A stretch of DNA of 64,000 nucleotides, from NCBI RefSeq assembly GCF_027744825.2, contig NC_071345.1:17454001-17518000 (forward strand), in the 5' to 3' direction. Each line of letters starts with the position of its first letter. The first letter of the stretch is position 1. This DNA comes from Synchiropus splendidus. Taxonomy: Eukaryota > Chordata > Actinopteri > Syngnathiformes > Callionymidae. A program made the position numbers and the translations under genes. The notes beneath the pieces are model-generated. The model saw only the letters and a list, made by a program, of their open reading frames with translations, made no database searches and had not been told where the DNA came from. Shown here piece after piece: positions 54,440-64,000 of the stretch.

Positions 54440-54703
54440 GGCGTGGGGTGAGATCAGAACCATGAAGGCTGGATGGAGACGGAGCGGGAGGTGGCGGAGG
54501 TTGAGGAGGATGAAGTGGAGGATGAGGACCGGCCGATATCCGCCCTCCAAGTAACTCGGATGCGCTTTGCTCCGCGGCTTTTCTACTGATGGAGCAGGAA
54601 AGTGCCCTCCTTCCCTCCTCCTTCTCCACCCCCCTCCTCCCCTCTACCCCTCGACCTCTGAGGATACAGACGGGGAGGTGATGCTGCTGTAAGGTGCTTC
54701 TGA

Positions 54704-54728
54704 TGTGTGTGTGTGTGTGTGTGTGTGT
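54704..54728. repeat. (TG)n microsatellite near prdm13
   Basis: About 12 TG units, roughly 265 bases upstream of the chosen prdm13 start codon. Confidence 0.95.
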
Positions 54729-54783
54729 TTGAGTGAGTGTGAGAGAGTTGCAGCTGTGAGCAGAAGCAGAGAAGCCCACTGCT

Positions 54784-54800
54784 CACATGGAGACTTTCCC
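54784..54800 (+). promoter_or_regulatory. candidate PTF1-type bipartite site
   Basis: CACATG (E-box) and TTTCCC (TC box) have centres 11 bases apart, one helical turn, the layout known for the PTF1 complex (Ptf1a, an E protein and Rbpj). It lies about 345 bases upstream of the prdm13 start. The E-box is not the preferred CACCTG or CAGCTG, and TTTCCC is followed by T rather than A. Confidence 0.3.
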
Positions 54801-56695
54801 TTCACCCCGGCCGCATAATGAATCGCTCCGAAAAACGGTCAAGAGACACAAAAGGGCCGAGCGACCTTCCCATCCCCAAAATCCAATTTGTCAAGAGCAG
54901 AGAAAAGAGGGTCCAGAATCAAAGGTCCAGAGCGACCATTAATCCTCAGCATGTGGCTTTGTCCCGCAGACAGTTCCGATATTTTCACTGACAAATCCAC
55001 TGTATAATTTCTCCATAAATCCTCATCCCGGCCCATTATTCCCTTTCACCCACCGTTTTGGAAATCAGGGGCTACTTTAAATCTACTTGGCTGCCATTCT
55101 TCCAGGGGTTTATAAACTTCAAAAGACATCCATTCTTCCCCTCCTTTGTGTATTTGGATGGACAAAAGGAGCTGGGACGTTTAGAGGACTTGTTAACTTC
55201 TATTGACTCTCGGCGTGTGCCGGCTGGAGATCAGGCAGGTACCAAGAGAAGAACCAGCAACCGGAGGAACCAAAACCATCATCATCACTGGTGCCTTTCT
55301 CCTTAAGATTCACATTTATAAGAGTGAAACGCAGTGCAAACACGAATGCAACGTCGAACTACAAACTGTTTTAGGACATTAAATCGCAAAAAGTAATGCA
55401 ACTATAGCGATGAAGAAGAAGTGTTTTTTTTTTTTCTCCTATATTTTGGGCCTCCCCCTTTACGAAATTACCGTCCAGTTTAATAATGAGCAAGAACCAC
55501 ATTTGCCAATGTCCAGATATGATGTGAAAGAAACCATCGAATCGTGCTTTTTTCACTTAAAAAAATATGAAAATGGAAATATACAATTAAAAAAAGATTT
55601 TATTATATTTTTTAAACAGAATTGTTTTACTTTTTTGTCAAAAAATTATTAATTTATAATTAATTAATAAACATTATGCTAGAAGGAGAATTTACGTTTA
55701 ACTTAATGAATTTAACTTATTTCCACCTGTCCAGGCGTGAGAGACTCATACTGAGCCAGTCAAATACAGCTTTTTATTATTAAAAAAAAAAAAAAATGAA
55801 GTACAATACTTAATGTTCCCTCGTTGTTGATGTGTGATCACGAATTCCTACGGTGCAATGTTTTTTTTATGGGCGCATTGCTTTAAAAAATATACAAGTT
55901 GTCATATTACCATTTTATTTCCAATAATTAGAAAAATGTTTTAAATCAAACATAACAATTTTCCGTTTTATTTTCTGTCATAAGTGTGAATGTCAAAAAT
56001 ATATATTGTTTATATTGTTAATGTACGAAACCGGCAGTGGTGGGATGCACTTTCCAATTAAAATAATATTAATAATTTGCACTAGTTTTCTTTTAGCTCC
56101 TTTTCATTGTATTCTGGAAAAAAGGCTTTTATCTCTACACAACAAAGCTTGAAAATGTCGAATTTAAAATCGAATTAGTGGGCGATCTAAAAAAAAGAAA
56201 CGTAGATCCAGGACTTCTGTCCTTGAGCAAGACACTCCACCAATAATTGTTACTGACGTGTCACCATCCTTGTGTGTACGTGTGTGCCTGAGTGTGTATG
56301 TGTGTGTAAAAGTATAATTGGTTTCGCGTGCGCGCGTGTCCCTGTGTGTGCCCATTCGACTGTGCATATCGAGGCTTATGCAATCATAATGTTCGTGAAT
56401 ATAATATAACACTTTTAGGTAAAAAAAAAAAAAGAAAAGAAAAATAATTGCTATAAAATTTATTAATTTTAGTGCGTTTTTTATTAAACGCTAAATGAAT
56501 ACTAAATGGAACTAAAACTAAATAAAAGTGGACATTACTACGGCACAAAAATATTTTTCCGTCATTGCCCTCCTTCTCTTTGCTGCTGTTAAACAAAATA
56601 ATGTGTGAATCGCGTAGAGGGATAATACTTGGTGATATATAGAGAAATAATCTGCGGTCATGCAGCCAGTAATCTGCGCACAGTTTGAAGGACAC

Positions 56696-57420
56696 GCGAA
56701 CAATCTCATGAATAGACGCGGTTTTTGCGCCTGGCTGTGCGGCGGTTATTTATTAACGCTCCTCCATTTGCGGCTGGTTCCCATCCATCCTGATGTGCCG
56801 CTGCAAAGAGCCGCAATCCTCCACACTCAAATTCATTATTCCCGTGAAGGAGGCAGAGAAAGACTTGCGGAGCTGCTCTGAAAGTCGCTCCTCTGTGCGC
56901 GAACGGAGACCAGAAAAGTCTTTTGACGTCTCTGGTGTCACATCTAAAGAGGTGTGAGAATTTAATGAAACTAAAAGGCCTGACCGGCGTTATTGTGCCT
57001 CCTCCTTTTTGAGCAGAATAAAACACATTAATTACATGGTTGGATCTTTATTCTGGGAATGAATCAACAGCATTCCTCTGTTGCGTTTCTCCGAGATGAA
57101 GTCTCTGTAATCCAGCTAAATTACGAGCTGGAGAGAATCGCAGTTTTGAGAGGAGAGAGGCTTTTTTATGGTCATCTGCTCGCCTCTTGCCAGGATCTAA
57201 GGGGGGACTCTAAGAGTCTAAACTGCAGGGCTCTGATTGAACTGGTTGGCCATTAATGAGCCATGAATATAGAGGAACAACCTGTCTGCAAAGCAAGGCG
57301 GTAAATAGTGAGAGCAATGCCCCACCAGGGAATCTATTCAGGCTGCCTGACTCTACTTGAGCAGTGCCAAAGGTTCACCACCACCTCTCCTGGATTGGTT
57401 TCTATGGCCGACCATTGAAG
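56696..57420. promoter_or_regulatory. candidate distal enhancer upstream of prdm13
   Basis: A complex, repeat-free block 2.3-3.0 kb upstream of prdm13, flanked by AT-rich repeat-laden DNA. It contains TTGGCCATTAATGAG (NFI-like half site beside a homeodomain core), CATCTG and several CATTAAT/TTAATTA words. Short frames on both strands have no domains. The enhancer assignment is inference from composition and position. Confidence 0.35.
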
Positions 57421-60400
57421 ACCCCTCAGAGCTCACAAGAAAACACATTTTTTATGTTGACCCATAAAACTTTGCCTGGCTCTTTTGAAGAGAAGCACAA
57501 TCATTGTCCCACTTAGCAATGTGGCCGGTTTCTTCACGATTCCCACGTTTTAAAGAAGAGACTCTGACCAGATGAGTTATTTCTCCTCATGTAAGCTCAT
57601 CAGTCACACTTTGGTCGAGTGAAATCAACAGAGTTGTTGTGGGTTTTTTTTTTTTTTTTCGTTTTTTGTTTTTTTTTGGAACCTCAAACTGCTGGAAACC
57701 TTAAAGCCCCTTTTCGTTCACCACAGAGCCAAAAATCCACGCTCATTAGTCTTGTGGGACAGGTCCCATTTTCAACAGTGGGTGTTCCGCTCTGACGTAT
57801 CTCTCATATGGCTGCATTTCATGACTCAAATGTTTTGAACATTATATAGATACATAGTGACACTTTAAAGACTATAATACCTACACTTGCACATACTCTT
57901 TTGTCCTTAAAGGCTTGCTGAATTTTCTGTTTTTTTTTCTTGTTAAACATTTTGGTTACCGCATGTGACTCTTTCAAAACTAAAGGTCCAAGTCTATTCT
58001 TGGCTGAGGCTTCTTTAAAGATCCTCATGTTTTAAAAAATATGAGGCCCAATGTCCATTTCACAATCTTGTGTCCATTCACACCTCACCCTTTGGTGCTC
58101 TCAGAGCAATGCTCCATATTTTCTACCCAACTGGGGGTGCTATGCCTTTAATAAGTGATGTGTGTGTGATCCATGAAGAAGTGCAATGGTCTACTGGCAG
58201 GCAACTCTGTGGGCAAGCTCTTGAGTGCATCAGAAGGTACCTCCATGGTATCACTGTGTCCACCCCAAAGAGGAGGTGTGAGTCTCTGGACGCAAATAAC
58301 ACCATGATGTCCATCAGATTATTGAAAATGTGTTTGAGACAGACACAAAAATGGAGAGAAGTTTGGGTGTTGGGTGAGTCAAGACAACTACGCAAACTCT
58401 TACAATTGAGACCATTCTCGAAGACTGTTGTAGTATTGTCCTATTCATGAAGTCTCATCCAGTCTTTGGGTATAGTTCTTGGTAGTGGGGCTTGAATTGG
58501 TCTTTATTTTCATAGCCTGTGATAGCAACAAACAATCCAAAGTCTATGTCCCTCAAATTTTGCGATGTTGGAGCTGGAGGTACCAGGAAAGAGGAGAAAA
58601 TGAAGACAACCAAAGTGGTTCATGGATATGGCAAAGGATATATTCCAGAGGCAACCCTTGATGGGATATTAGAATTATTTACCTGGCACCATCTTTGTCT
58701 CAAAGCCTGGGTCTTGGTCTTCTCTCCGTGCTGACCCACACAAAACATGGTCTTTAGCCCCAAATTTGCGCCGGTCTATTTATTTATGGCTCAACCAAAG
58801 AATAAGACTCTTAACAATATGATACTGTCTTTGCTTCTGTCTGTAAAAACACTGCGGAACGCAAATCTCTTCTTCCTATTCTGGACGTAGCTCAGGGAAC
58901 GTGGCTTTCTCATGGTGCTGATCCCTTGGAAGACATGGTTTCCCAAAGGCTTGATCTTCGCTTGTTGTCTTTTTCAGGTTAAGGCCTCATAAGGTGGTTT
59001 TGACCGCATGGTCTGAAAGGATGTTGCACCAACAAGTCTGGACCAGCAGCCTGGTGCGGGTGGGACATTAGTGGTGCGTTTGAATAGTAATGATGCTTGT
59101 ATGGGACTCCCACCAGGTGACATGATTGGGATTTTAACCCAGACTAATATTCAAAATCGCATTAGAGGGGACCCATATAAACAGCCTTGGATTCAAACCC
59201 ACTCATGCGTGGCTCTATTCAGAATCAATTCTTTTTTTTTCTGGCTCTGGAGGGCTGCACCGTTTCGGAATTCAAAGTTTCTGCCGCGGCTTTTTCAGTC
59301 ACATCTCTCTGACTGAAACTCTCTTTATCTCGCTTGAAGGAACAGGGATAAAAGCGTGTGACTTTGCGGGAATTGATATGTTTCGGTGCATCTTATAAAT
59401 TCATACCTTTTCTCAGTCGAGCGCCTCAGAAAGGAGGTGTCAGTCAGGCCGATTCTCTTTGCTGTCCAGCACATTTAGCGGCACTTTTAATGGACGAGTT
59501 CATTTCTAGGCAAATGTATGCAGCGTGTCGCCCCTCCCTAATTGGGCTTTAGCCACCCAAAGCATAGGCACAAAGTGAACGAAAGTCCCAGGACTCCTAC
59601 AAAGTCACAACTTTTGCCCCTGACGGTGAATACAACAACCTCTCCCAATGTTCGGCAGGAGAAACTGCATTTTTCGACCGGGATAAAGGTTCGTGACCCA
59701 CTTTGCTTTAAAGGGAGTTGCAACAACTGAAAGTGTGAGTTAAAAATCCAAAGGCAAAGAGCATGTCTCCAAACATGCCACCGTATGACCAAAGCAGACC
59801 TGACTGACATGCTTATTATGGAAAACAGAAGAATCTGAAAAAGTGCTTCAAATAAGAATTGTTATCATTGTTTTACTATTTACAATTTTGTAAACAGTTA
59901 AACAAATATGAACCATATGTGTTTGATTTACTTCCTTGTATATATTGTAAATAGTATATTTTAATGGGGAGGAGATGCTGAACTAGCCACTGGCCGCTTA
60001 TTTTCATTTTTGCCTTTGATCCTATTTCATGTGAAGCCCGGGGGCTAAGATGGATTGGGTCAGCAGGTAAGATAAAAAAAAATTAAATTAATACACATGC
60101 AAACAATCTTCATGGATGAATACATGCATCACTATTTTACAATAGTGATATCTCTAAGCAGACAAAGACCCCATCATTCACACAGAAACTCATACATTTG
60201 CAGTCACTTTAATTGTTTTAATGTGAGGATCACAGATGCACAGGCTGCCACACACTTCTAATATAGTGTCATGTTCAGTGTGCACACATATGCACGTACA
60301 CTAGAATATCAGCTCATTAAACTGATGATAGCTTCCGTGCCATCATATGGATGAGTGTTTTCTCTCTCTTAGTGTATATATGTCGATGTATATGGAGCTG

Positions 60401-60817
60401 TCTGATCCGACACAGCGACAGAAGTAGATGACATGGATGTCTCGCAGCTCCTCATTACTGCGCCCACTGACAGTCCTGACCTCAAACTAATTGTCTTCTG
60501 CTTGTTTGGGTACAATGAGCTTGTGGAAGTGATGTCTAGCATTAATATTGATTATGTCTAACAAGGTTGTCCAGCTATAATTCACATAGCTGTGCTGCTC
60601 ATAAGGATGTGTGCAGTTAGAAACCTAATTGTGAGTTTACTACCTGGTAATGATCTACACAAAGTGAAAGAAATAGCCATTGCAGTTCTGGAAGCTTTTG
60701 TACAACACAGATCTATTCTATGTCACATTTCATTTCTAATGAGAAGCTAGTCTTTTTTTTTTTTTTTACAGCCATGCTGATGCAGACGAGCAGTGTGTTG
60801 CATGTGTTTGCTTGCAG
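57421..60817. other. gene-free intergenic DNA
   Basis: T runs at about 57644-57672. Bases 58070-58740 contain open frames of up to 126 residues without domains. A strong donor-like CAGGTAAGA at 60067-60075 has no convincing coding exon in front of it. A 9-bp hairpin (ATCACTATT, loop TTAC) lies at about 60127-60148. A T tract and TACAG acceptor-like end are at 60754-60772. Confidence 0.4.
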
Positions 60818-61125
60818 GGTCTATGCAGGAAGCTGAGCGTGTTTGGCATCTCCTGGCCGGATCCAATCGCTCCCGATCAGCTGAAGTAAGAAAAGGTGTG
60901 GATCTGGATGGAATGAGGACAGGAAACGGCTGTGTGCTGTCAGGAAACTGCTGCACTAAACTTGACTGATGGATTCCTTAGCCCTCGAGAAAGTGTCAGA
61001 ACACACGCCCGGACCCTCAGGTGACTCTTTCTCTCTCTGCCCTGTGCGCTCACTCCTCCCTGTTTCCTCCGTTTCTTCATCTCCCAGGCATAGAAGCAAT
61101 GCTTCTCTATGTAAGGCAAAATAAA
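60818..61125 (+). other. possible + strand transcript 3' end (uncertain)
   Basis: Three exon-like segments with canonical edges can be read: 60818-60885 (TTGCAG before, GTAAGA after), 60982-61020 (CCTTAG before, GTGACT after) and from 61088 (long pyrimidine tract and CCCAG before), ending with AATAAA at 61120-61125. One frame stays open across all three joins (it includes VFGISWPDPIAPDQL) and stops at 61122-61124, inside the poly(A) signal, which is suspicious for a coding gene. No family was recognised and no upstream exon was found. It may be a long non-coding RNA or chance. Confidence 0.2.
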
Positions 61126-61185
61126 AGGAAATTGTCACAAAAGAAACCCAAATAACACAGCGCAATGTTATTGAACACAGATGGC

Positions 61186-61191
61186 TTTATT
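61186..61191 (-). terminator. polyadenylation signal of the intermediate filament gene
   Basis: AATAAA on the - strand (TTTATT at 61186-61191), 227 bases past the stop codon. Confidence 0.65.
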
Positions 61192-61417
61192 AGCACTCAA
61201 GTAAGTGGGAGGGTTAGATGCGCAGTCCTTCAACAGAGGCTATTTAAAAACGTTATATAGTTGAAGGACTGACTCAGTGGACACGGGTATTCATGGTCGA
61301 CTTGTCAAGGGCAAAGGGCAAAGGTTAGTGTCCAGACATGGGGGACTGGTCAGTGCAAATCTCAAAGGGGCGTCGGGTCTTTGGGGTGAGAGCTGGTCAC
61401 TTGGGAATTGGTGCTGG

Positions 61418-64000
61418 TCACTCGTTGTCTGAATCATCCGCGGCGCCGCTGATGATGTAGGTTTGCTCCTGGTGATCCATTTCCAGGACATCGTCCGCAT
61501 GTTTAATTGTTCTGTTGAAAAGGAGACAAATGACCCCGTGTTACAGAAGATGCTCAGACCGGTGTGCGTGCTCTAACCCTAACACTAGCTCTAACCCAGA
61601 TACAGGTTGCTTCTTAATCAAGAGACTGTTTTTTTTTGTTTTTGTTTTTTTTGAACGGTACTTTTACCTAATGAGCACTGTTCTTCTCTCCGTCAGCTCC
61701 ACAGCCTGTCCATAGGACCCATCAAAACCATAACCCTTGATAGCACAACCAATATCACCCGTTCCTTTACTAGTCTTGACTACACCTGGCAACGCCTCTC
61801 CTACATTTGCCGCCTTGACTCCATCTCTGAAGCCAGAGCCACGGTCATTCCTGTCAGAGCCAATTCCGCCAACTCTCACTCCGTTTCTTCCTCTACTGGC
61901 CCTGGTCTCACCCCGTTGAGTCAATCCACTTGTCCCCTTAGCAAGATTGTCCCCGCCGTTATCATGAAAACTTCCTTTAATAGGGGCCTCTTTGGTTTTC
62001 GCAGCAGTCACAGAGCTACTGACATTAGCCCCACGACCAGAAACACAACTTACAGTACTTCCATCAGCACCCAAGCCTACATTGTCTTTCCTGAAACCGC
62101 TGGTCCCTGCAAGACCTCCTGGATGTGTTGTGGAATTTAAGGCTCCTTGACCCAAACCACCGTTACTGGGATGCTGTCTTACAGTGGAGACCTCAGGTCC
62201 ACTTGGATCTCCCGCACCTCCATCTCCATGATCAACACCAGATCTAGAATCAATTCCTAAACCACCATCCTTACCCAGGCCACCAGGTTTAGCACCACCA
62301 GTCCTCGCCACTTTGTTACTTTCACCTCTCGTGTCGACACCTCCCACAGAAGTTTTGGTTTCTGCAGCCAGACCATTAGCAACCACTCGTGCACCGGTAC
62401 CTACAGGGCCTGGAACCCTGTCAACAACAACTCCGAGACTTGAACCATCTAACTTGGTAGCTGGACTAAATCTTCCAACATCCATGTCTCTCACACTGCC
62501 ACCATTGCTACCTGGAGTTAACCCACCAGCAGTACTGCCAGGACTCACTCGATTGCTGGCAGATTTGGGACCACCAGAACCAAACTCTCCTGTGTCAGAA
62601 CCTAAGCCTCCAGGAGCCAAATTGTTGCTGACCCACCTGCTATCAACAGCCTCCAGACCCGGGGCCCCTCTAATGCCTAGCCCATTTCCAGTTCCCACCT
62701 CCTTTCTTCGATCTCCTGCACTTCCACTTCCTGTAGCTCCATCATCTCCACTGGGCCTTGCTTCTGTCCCATCTTTACTTGCACTCACTCCACCACCCAT
62801 TCCACCTACACCGCCCATGCCTCCTCCACTGACTGGAACCATCCCAGAACCAATGGCACTCATGCTACAGCTGGTGAGCTGCAAGGTTTGCACCACACCC
62901 GACAGCCGCAGATCCTCTCCTTCAATTAGTTTCCTGAGAAGAAGAAACAGAGCGCAGCGTCAGTAAATTCACTTGAAACCAACCCAGTAGCCGTCCTCCA
63001 TAAAAACCAAATTCACCTGTAGGTTGTAATTTCTATCTCAAGAGCCATTTTGACATTCAGGAGGTCCTGGTACTCGCGAAGGTGCAAGGCAATTTTCTCC
63101 TTAATGGATTTCAGTTCAAGCTGCAGAGATTCAATACGTGCCTGTAGGACAACAACAGAAAATGGTCAAATTATTTAAGATAACACTCCCATAAGACATT
63201 TGAGTAACACAAAAGCTGAGGAACTCTGGGGGCTGTTGATAATGGCTGAACCCAAAAACCATCTTCTGCACTATGGAATCGGGGAGAATCTACTGTTTTG
63301 TTGACTTGCGTCAATGACAACTGCTTGCTTCCAAAAATGGATATTATCTCCCAACAATTACTTGCTAAGGGCTAGTCTGTATTGAAATGGAGTTAAATGG
63401 ACTGTTTATTTGTAATTATTTCTTTATTTCTTCTAAATTTTAGACTCCTGCTCACTGACCAATTTCCAATATTATAGACTGCAAGCAGACAAAACCTGCA
63501 AGCTACTGTACCTGTTGGTCTTCAATCTCTTTCTTGTACTTTTTCTGTTTCTCAAGAATCTCAGCCTCAAGAGCTTCATTCTTTGTTCTCAAAGAGTCCA
63601 AGTCTCGCTCCTTGTTCTGGATCTAGAGGTGTTTTCATATTGTTTTCGTTATATTACAAAAAAATATGACACATAATATATATTATTTTAATCCAAGAAT
63701 ACTTACATCCTTTCTCGCACCCGCTATTTCTTCCCTAAAGCTCCGAACCGTGTCGACATGTTTTGTTGACTTCTTGCTGATATCGTCAAACTTGCTCTGA
63801 TACCATGAATCCATCTCCTGAGAACAAGGGTGTGAATTAAGTGATTAGAATTTTGTAAAAATATTTGCTTTCTTTTTCAATTCATCCTTCTACCTGGAGA
63901 TTCTTTGCTGCAATCTCATCATAATGGGTCTGGATTTGTTTCAAGGCCGCAGCTAGATCGGGCATAGCAAAGGCACTCGACACTGACACTTGAGCTGCGT
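61418..64000 (-). CDS. type III-like intermediate filament protein with long Gly/Ser-rich tail (5' end outside window)
   Basis: Structural subunit of 10-nm cytoplasmic filaments. Exons are 64000-63894 (continues beyond the window), 63817-63707, 63622-63512, 63141-63017, 62933-61668 and 61511-61418, with matching phases and GT-AG edges; stop TGA at 61418-61420. Seen: the coil 2 entry [20 protein letters not shown] and [18 protein letters not shown], heptad-rich segments, and the rod-end signature [35 protein letters not shown]. About 420 residues rich in Gly, Ser, Thr and Ala follow, with recurring GGLG and PGGLG, then [19 protein letters not shown] and [14 protein letters not shown]. The type III character comes from the KNLQ exon junction and the VLIRTI tail motif, which resembles the vimentin/desmin tail (IKTVETRDG). 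Vimentin tails are about 55 residues, so this one is exceptional. Best guess is a teleost relative of hagfish thread keratin gamma; a fish-specific type III or IV paralogue is possible. Confidence 0.85.
61668..62933 (-). other. tail exon of the intermediate filament gene
   Basis: A 1266-base exon whose first codons finish the rod ([11 protein letters not shown]). The remainder is low-complexity tail with [13 protein letters not shown] near its start and [12 protein letters not shown] in the middle. It ends TERRTVLI plus two bases of an Arg codon. The opposite strand is open for 217 codons (62313-62966) only because of the base composition. Confidence 0.85.

Larger units (their letters stand above)
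54440..56695. other. prdm13 promoter and proximal upstream region
   Basis: The first 360 bases are G/C-rich with polypurine/polypyrimidine bias and include a (GT)n tract at 54704-54728. No TATA box was recognised, so the transcription start is not fixed. A paired E-box and TTTCCC lie at 54784-54800. Beyond 55380 the sequence is strongly AT-rich with long A and T runs. Bases 56213-56265 hold a short piece like the SINE-like copies (CCTTGAGCAAGACACT). Confidence 0.5.

Noticed and set aside
54345..54779. 144-residue frame, - strand, overlapping prdm13 exon 1
   Set aside because: Another frame over prdm13 exon 1 and the GT microsatellite (His-Thr repeats); no domain.
60035..60070. Exon-like segment ending in the strong donor CAGGTAAGA
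   Set aside because: The frame that would join to 60818 contains an upstream stop and there is no convincing acceptor.
62313..62966. 217-residue Pro/Ser/Leu-rich frame, + strand
   Set aside because: It is exactly antisense to the Gly/Ser-rich tail exon; openness follows from that exon's composition, and the - strand has matching splice sites and a recognisable rod end.

Overview
This is vertebrate nuclear DNA, almost certainly from a teleost fish. Genes are split into small exons with GT-AG introns, intergenic DNA is AT-rich and full of microsatellites, and the interspersed repeats are of types familiar from fish genomes: a Tc1/mariner transposase relic, non-LTR retrotransposon 3' pieces, tRNA-headed SINE-like copies and MITE-like elements. 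Nothing bacterial, viral or CRISPR-like was seen.

Three genes can be supported. At the left edge, on the + strand, are the last eight coding exons (3036-5716) of an NADP-dependent malic enzyme, closest to the mitochondrial form me3; its 5' exons lie before the window. On the - strand, a complete four-exon prdm13 gene runs from 54439 down to 49006 and encodes a 615-residue PR/SET plus zinc-finger transcriptional regulator. At the right edge, also on the - strand, are the last six exons (64000 down to 61418) of a type III-like cytoplasmic intermediate filament gene with an unusual tail of about 420 Gly/Ser/Thr-rich residues; it may be a teleost relative of the hagfish thread keratin gamma. A possible unrecognised + strand transcript ends at about 61125, convergent with the filament gene.

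From about 5.98 to 48.8 kb lies a 43-kb gene desert. It holds simple repeats, decayed transposons, several perfect or near-perfect hairpins, and blocks of complex non-repetitive sequence that could be regulatory. Just past the me3 polyadenylation site, two full matches to the CTCF core point away from each other (6394-6405 on - and 8272-8283 on +), and a one-mismatch site faces back at 16722-16733. This suggests that me3 is insulated from a regulatory domain belonging to prdm13. Upstream of prdm13 (54.44-61 kb) there is a candidate PTF1-type bipartite site about 345 bp before the start codon, and a complex block at 56.7-57.4 kb.

The genes do not form one pathway: me3 makes NADPH and pyruvate from malate, prdm13 specifies retinal amacrine and dorsal GABAergic neurons in vertebrates, and the filament protein is structural. 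All identifications come from reading translations and splice sites by eye; no database search was run.
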